Positions 6,358 to 7,998 of a stretch of 7,998 bases of DNA are shown here, piece by piece. The notes beneath the pieces were generated by a model. The model was given only the letters and a program-made list of their open reading frames with translations, made no database searches and was not told the origin of the DNA. The stretch's first letter is position 1. Each line of letters starts with the position of its first letter. The translations under genes were made by a program, and so were the position numbers. This stretch comes from Oligoflexia bacterium. GTDB lineage: Bacteria; Bdellovibrionota; UBA1018; CAIMNF01. Location: NCBI GenBank assembly GCA_903858975.1, contig CAIOKW010000273.1, positions 1 to 7,998 on the forward strand. Reading direction: 5' to 3'.

Positions 6358-6883
6358 CCAAGATCACCTGTAGAAAATCGATCGCTTTTTGTGCACCTGG
6401 AATTCGTTTTTTTAAGAGTTCTTCAAGTCTTGCCTCAACCAGGCGCAGATCTGCGTTTCTCTTAATCAAAGCACGCGCATGGGGAATGTCTTTTGTTCGG
6501 GCGGCAAAACACTTCATGATGAGCATTTCTTCTTTTCCGAGCGCGTCTACCTTTAAATGATTACCCTTGTAAACCTCGACCAAGCGCTCGGCATAGTCGA
6601 CAGGTAAAACATGAGAAAAAGTGGAGAAGTAAGGATTCAACCAGTCGGCTGGTAGACTGAGCTTTTTTGCAATCTCATGGACTTGTGGGGTCAGCACTTC
6701 TGGACTCATTCCTCTTGGGATGGCGTCAATGTCCATCGTACCCCGCGGAAAACCATGCGCCAAGATCATCGCTCCACCACCGCCCATAATCATTGAAATG
6801 AACTCGTTTGGACGATCTCGAGCTAGGCTCTCGTTCAGTTCCGTTAATGCTGCCAGCATGATTTCTTTAGTGAGTGGTCCCAT
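6347..6883 (-). CDS. DUF6036-like nucleotidyltransferase-fold protein, 178 aa
   Basis: The protein has the minimal nucleotidyltransferase-fold signature: GGGGAMILA (34-42), GTMDID (48-53) with Asp51 and Asp53 as likely metal ligands, and Asp113 as a possible third acid. It then has the KEEMLIMKCFAARTKD segment (117-132) that follows this core in DUF6036 and AbiEii/DUF1814-like proteins. Such proteins often occur in toxin-antitoxin or abortive-infection pairs, where a nucleotidyltransferase can modify tRNA 3' ends or other targets. The substrate here is unknown. The annotated ATG (6881-6883) would lie at or next to the transcription start of the putative promoter. An ATG eight codons later (6857-6859), after a weak AAAGAAA ribosome site, is an alternative and keeps the whole domain. 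It overlaps the 230-aa gene by 11 bp. It is set between rfbB and rfbD and has no evident link to rhamnose chemistry. Confidence 0.82.
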   Translation of the reverse strand: MGPLTKEIMLAALTELNESLARDRPNEFISMIMGGGGAMILAHGFPRGTMDIDAIPRGMSPEVLTPQVHEIAKKLSLPADWLNPYFSTFSHVLPVDYAERLVEVYKGNHLKVDALGKEEMLIMKCFAARTKDIPHARALIKRNADLRLVEARLEELLKKRIPGAQKAIDFLQVILDES

Positions 6884-6889
6884 AACTCT

Positions 6890-6918
6890 ATTTTACGAAT
6901 TAATTAATTAATTCGCAA
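6890..6918 (-). promoter_or_regulatory. Candidate promoter for the nucleotidyltransferase-like gene and downstream operon
   Basis: Read on the minus strand, TTGCGA (6918-6913) matches four of six -35 bases and TAAAAT (6895-6890) matches five of six -10 bases, with a 17-bp spacer. Transcription would start at or just before the ATG at 6883, giving a nearly leaderless message, or a leader of about 24 nt if the later ATG at 6859 is used. The spacer is almost entirely the palindrome at 6896-6915, so a protein bound there would block the promoter. The region is AT-rich, which lowers certainty. Confidence 0.45.
6896..6915. repeat. Perfect 20-bp palindrome, candidate operator
   Basis: CGAATTAATTAATTAATTCG is identical to its reverse complement over all 20 bases and contains about four AATT units. 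It fills the spacer of the candidate promoter upstream of the nucleotidyltransferase-like gene. A homodimeric DNA-binding protein, possibly the 230-aa partner, could bind it, but no binding is shown. A random origin from TTAA repetition cannot be excluded. Confidence 0.6.
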
Positions 6919-6924
6919 TAGATT

Positions 6925-6943
6925 AAAAAGTGCAAAAATTGCA
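6925..6943 (-). terminator. Weak terminator-like inverted repeat after rfbB
   Basis: On the minus strand, TGCAA-TTT-TTGCA (6943-6931) is followed by C and five T bases (6929-6925), 14 bp after the rfbB stop. The stem has only 5 bp and is AT-rich, so termination would at best be partial. If active it would separate rfbB from the following genes and make the downstream promoter matter for rfbD and rfbC. The arms could also serve as a second protein-binding dyad. Confidence 0.25.
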
Positions 6944-6957
6944 ATTCTTTATGCTTT

Positions 6958-7998
6958 TTAAATTAACTTAGACCAATCGTAGGTCACTTTCACTCCAGGC
7001 TTTGAAGTCACCTTCTTGCTCCACTCCAGATTTCCGAGGTACCAACTGATGGTTTCCTTCAAGCCGTCTTCAAATCGCTTGAAGTGGTGAACATAGCCAA
7101 GCTCTTTTTGTGCTTTGGAATCATCAATCGCGTAACGAAAGTCATGGCCGGGGCGATCCGCCACAAAAGTAATGAGCTCACGATAAGATTTTCCCGAAGC
7201 TTGGGGCTTTAATTCATCCAAAATATCACAGAGTGAATGAACCACGTTTAAGTTTGTGCGTTCGCTATTTCCACCAAAACAATAGGTCTCACCGGGCACT
7301 CCCTTTTCGAGAGCCAGAAGAATTCCACGAGCATGGTCTTTGACATGGATCCAATCCCGAATATTATCACCCTTCCCATAAACCGGGAGCGCCTTACCTT
7401 GGAGCGCTGATAGGATCATGTGGGGAATGAGTTTTTCAGGAAACTGTTTTGCACCGTAATTATTGGAGCAATTCGTAATGATGGTCGGCAAATGATAAGT
7501 GTGAAACCACGCACGAACTAAAAGATCGGATGCGGCCTTCGATGCTGAGTAAGGAGAGTTTGGTGCGTAAGGAGTGGTTTCGGTAAACTTACCCGTCGCC
7601 CCAAGCGTTCCAAATACTTCATCTGTGGAAACATGAAGGAATCGAAAGTTTTGCTTCGCTTCACCTGAGAGTGATTCATAATATGCGCGAGTCGCGGTCA
7701 GTAAGGAAAAGGTTCCATTCACATTGGTCTCAATGAAGGCTCCTGGGCCTGAAATGGACTTATCCACGTGTGACTCAGCTGCGAAATGCGCAACCATTGA
7801 AATTGCATTCTCATGAAGCGCGCGCTCAAAAGTTGCGGTATCTAAAATATTGGCATGGATAAACTTAAATTTCGAATTGCCCTTGAATTGGTCTAAATTT
7901 TCTAGGTGACCGGCATAGGTAAGAGCATCATAACCCACAACGGTGTAACCCGCGCTCAAGGCGACTTCGACAAAGTTACTTCCAATGAACCCGGCAGC
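6958..7998 (-). CDS. rfbB: dTDP-glucose 4,6-dehydratase (RfbB/RmlB), 5' end beyond the window
   Basis: This enzyme makes dTDP-4-keto-6-deoxyglucose from dTDP-glucose, using bound NAD. The frame is open to the right edge and begins there with AAGFIGSNFVE, the end of the Rossmann GxxGxxG motif. About nine residues and the start codon are therefore missing; a TTG at 7957-7959 is an internal Leu, not a start. Of the 346 visible residues, key blocks are YDALTYAG (23-30), FAAESHVDKSI (72-82), STDEVFG (124-130) with the Thr-Asp-Glu catalytic group, and SPYSASKAASD (148-158) with Tyr150 and Lys154. After these come NCSNNYG (176-182), RDWIHVKDH (214-222) and DRPGHDFRYAID (281-292). The intact part has normal family length and no defect. 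rfbA is not in this window and may lie just upstream. Confidence 0.96.
   Translation of the reverse strand, partial: AAGFIGSNFVEVALSAGYTVVGYDALTYAGHLENLDQFKGNSKFKFIHANILDTATFERALHENAISMVAHFAAESHVDKSISGPGAFIETNVNGTFSLLTATRAYYESLSGEAKQNFRFLHVSTDEVFGTLGATGKFTETTPYAPNSPYSASKAASDLLVRAWFHTYHLPTIITNCSNNYGAKQFPEKLIPHMILSALQGKALPVYGKGDNIRDWIHVKDHARGILLALEKGVPGETYCFGGNSERTNLNVVHSLCDILDELKPQASGKSYRELITFVADRPGHDFRYAIDDSKAQKELGYVHHFKRFEDGLKETISWYLGNLEWSKKVTSKPGVKVTYDWSKLI

Noticed and set aside
7957..7959. TTG as the start of rfbB
   Set aside because: The frame continues upstream with AAGFIGSNF, the NAD-binding loop that the enzyme needs, so the TTG encodes an internal leucine.

Overview
The window carries a minus-strand cluster for dTDP-L-rhamnose and cell-surface polysaccharide synthesis that fills the right four-fifths (about 1416-7998). 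A short plus-strand part lies on the left (about 1-1431). The DNA looks like a Gram-negative chromosome of intermediate GC: there is a classical lipoprotein signal peptide, AGGAG/AAGGA ribosome sites are common, and genes are packed with short overlaps. The mix would fit a predatory or deltaproteobacteria-like lineage such as Bdellovibrionota, but that is an impression; no marker gene here settles the taxonomy.

Left part. Bases 1-310 hold no convincing gene. They contain an AT-rich stretch with a possible promoter (137-165) and a nested inverted repeat (243-276). A 66-codon ORF of unknown function (311-511) follows, ending just before a GC-rich hairpin (536-555). Next is a 262-residue predicted lipoprotein (643-1431), whose 3' end overlaps the convergent galE by 16 bp.

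Right part, in transcription order on the minus strand: rfbB (dTDP-glucose 4,6-dehydratase, start cut by the window edge); a 74-bp gap with a weak terminator-like repeat, a promoter-like pair of boxes and a perfect 20-bp palindrome; a DUF6036-like nucleotidyltransferase-fold protein; an unfamiliar 230-residue protein with a possible C-terminal winged helix; rfbD; rfbC; a PIG-V-like multi-pass glycosyltransferase; a single-pass protein with a beta-rich outer domain; and galE. From the nucleotidyltransferase gene to galE all genes overlap or lie within 28 bp, so they probably form one transcription unit.

How they work together. RfbB, RfbD and RfbC perform three of the four steps from glucose-1-phosphate to dTDP-L-rhamnose; rfbA is not in the window. 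GalE supplies UDP-galactose or a related epimer. The PIG-V-like protein and its small coupled partner probably act at the membrane on a lipid-linked or surface glycan. The unusual part is the nucleotidyltransferase/winged-helix pair (5665-6883) set between rfbB and rfbD. It resembles a toxin-antitoxin or abortive-infection type pair, has its own putative promoter and operator, and is joined so tightly to rfbD that its promoter may also drive the sugar genes downstream.
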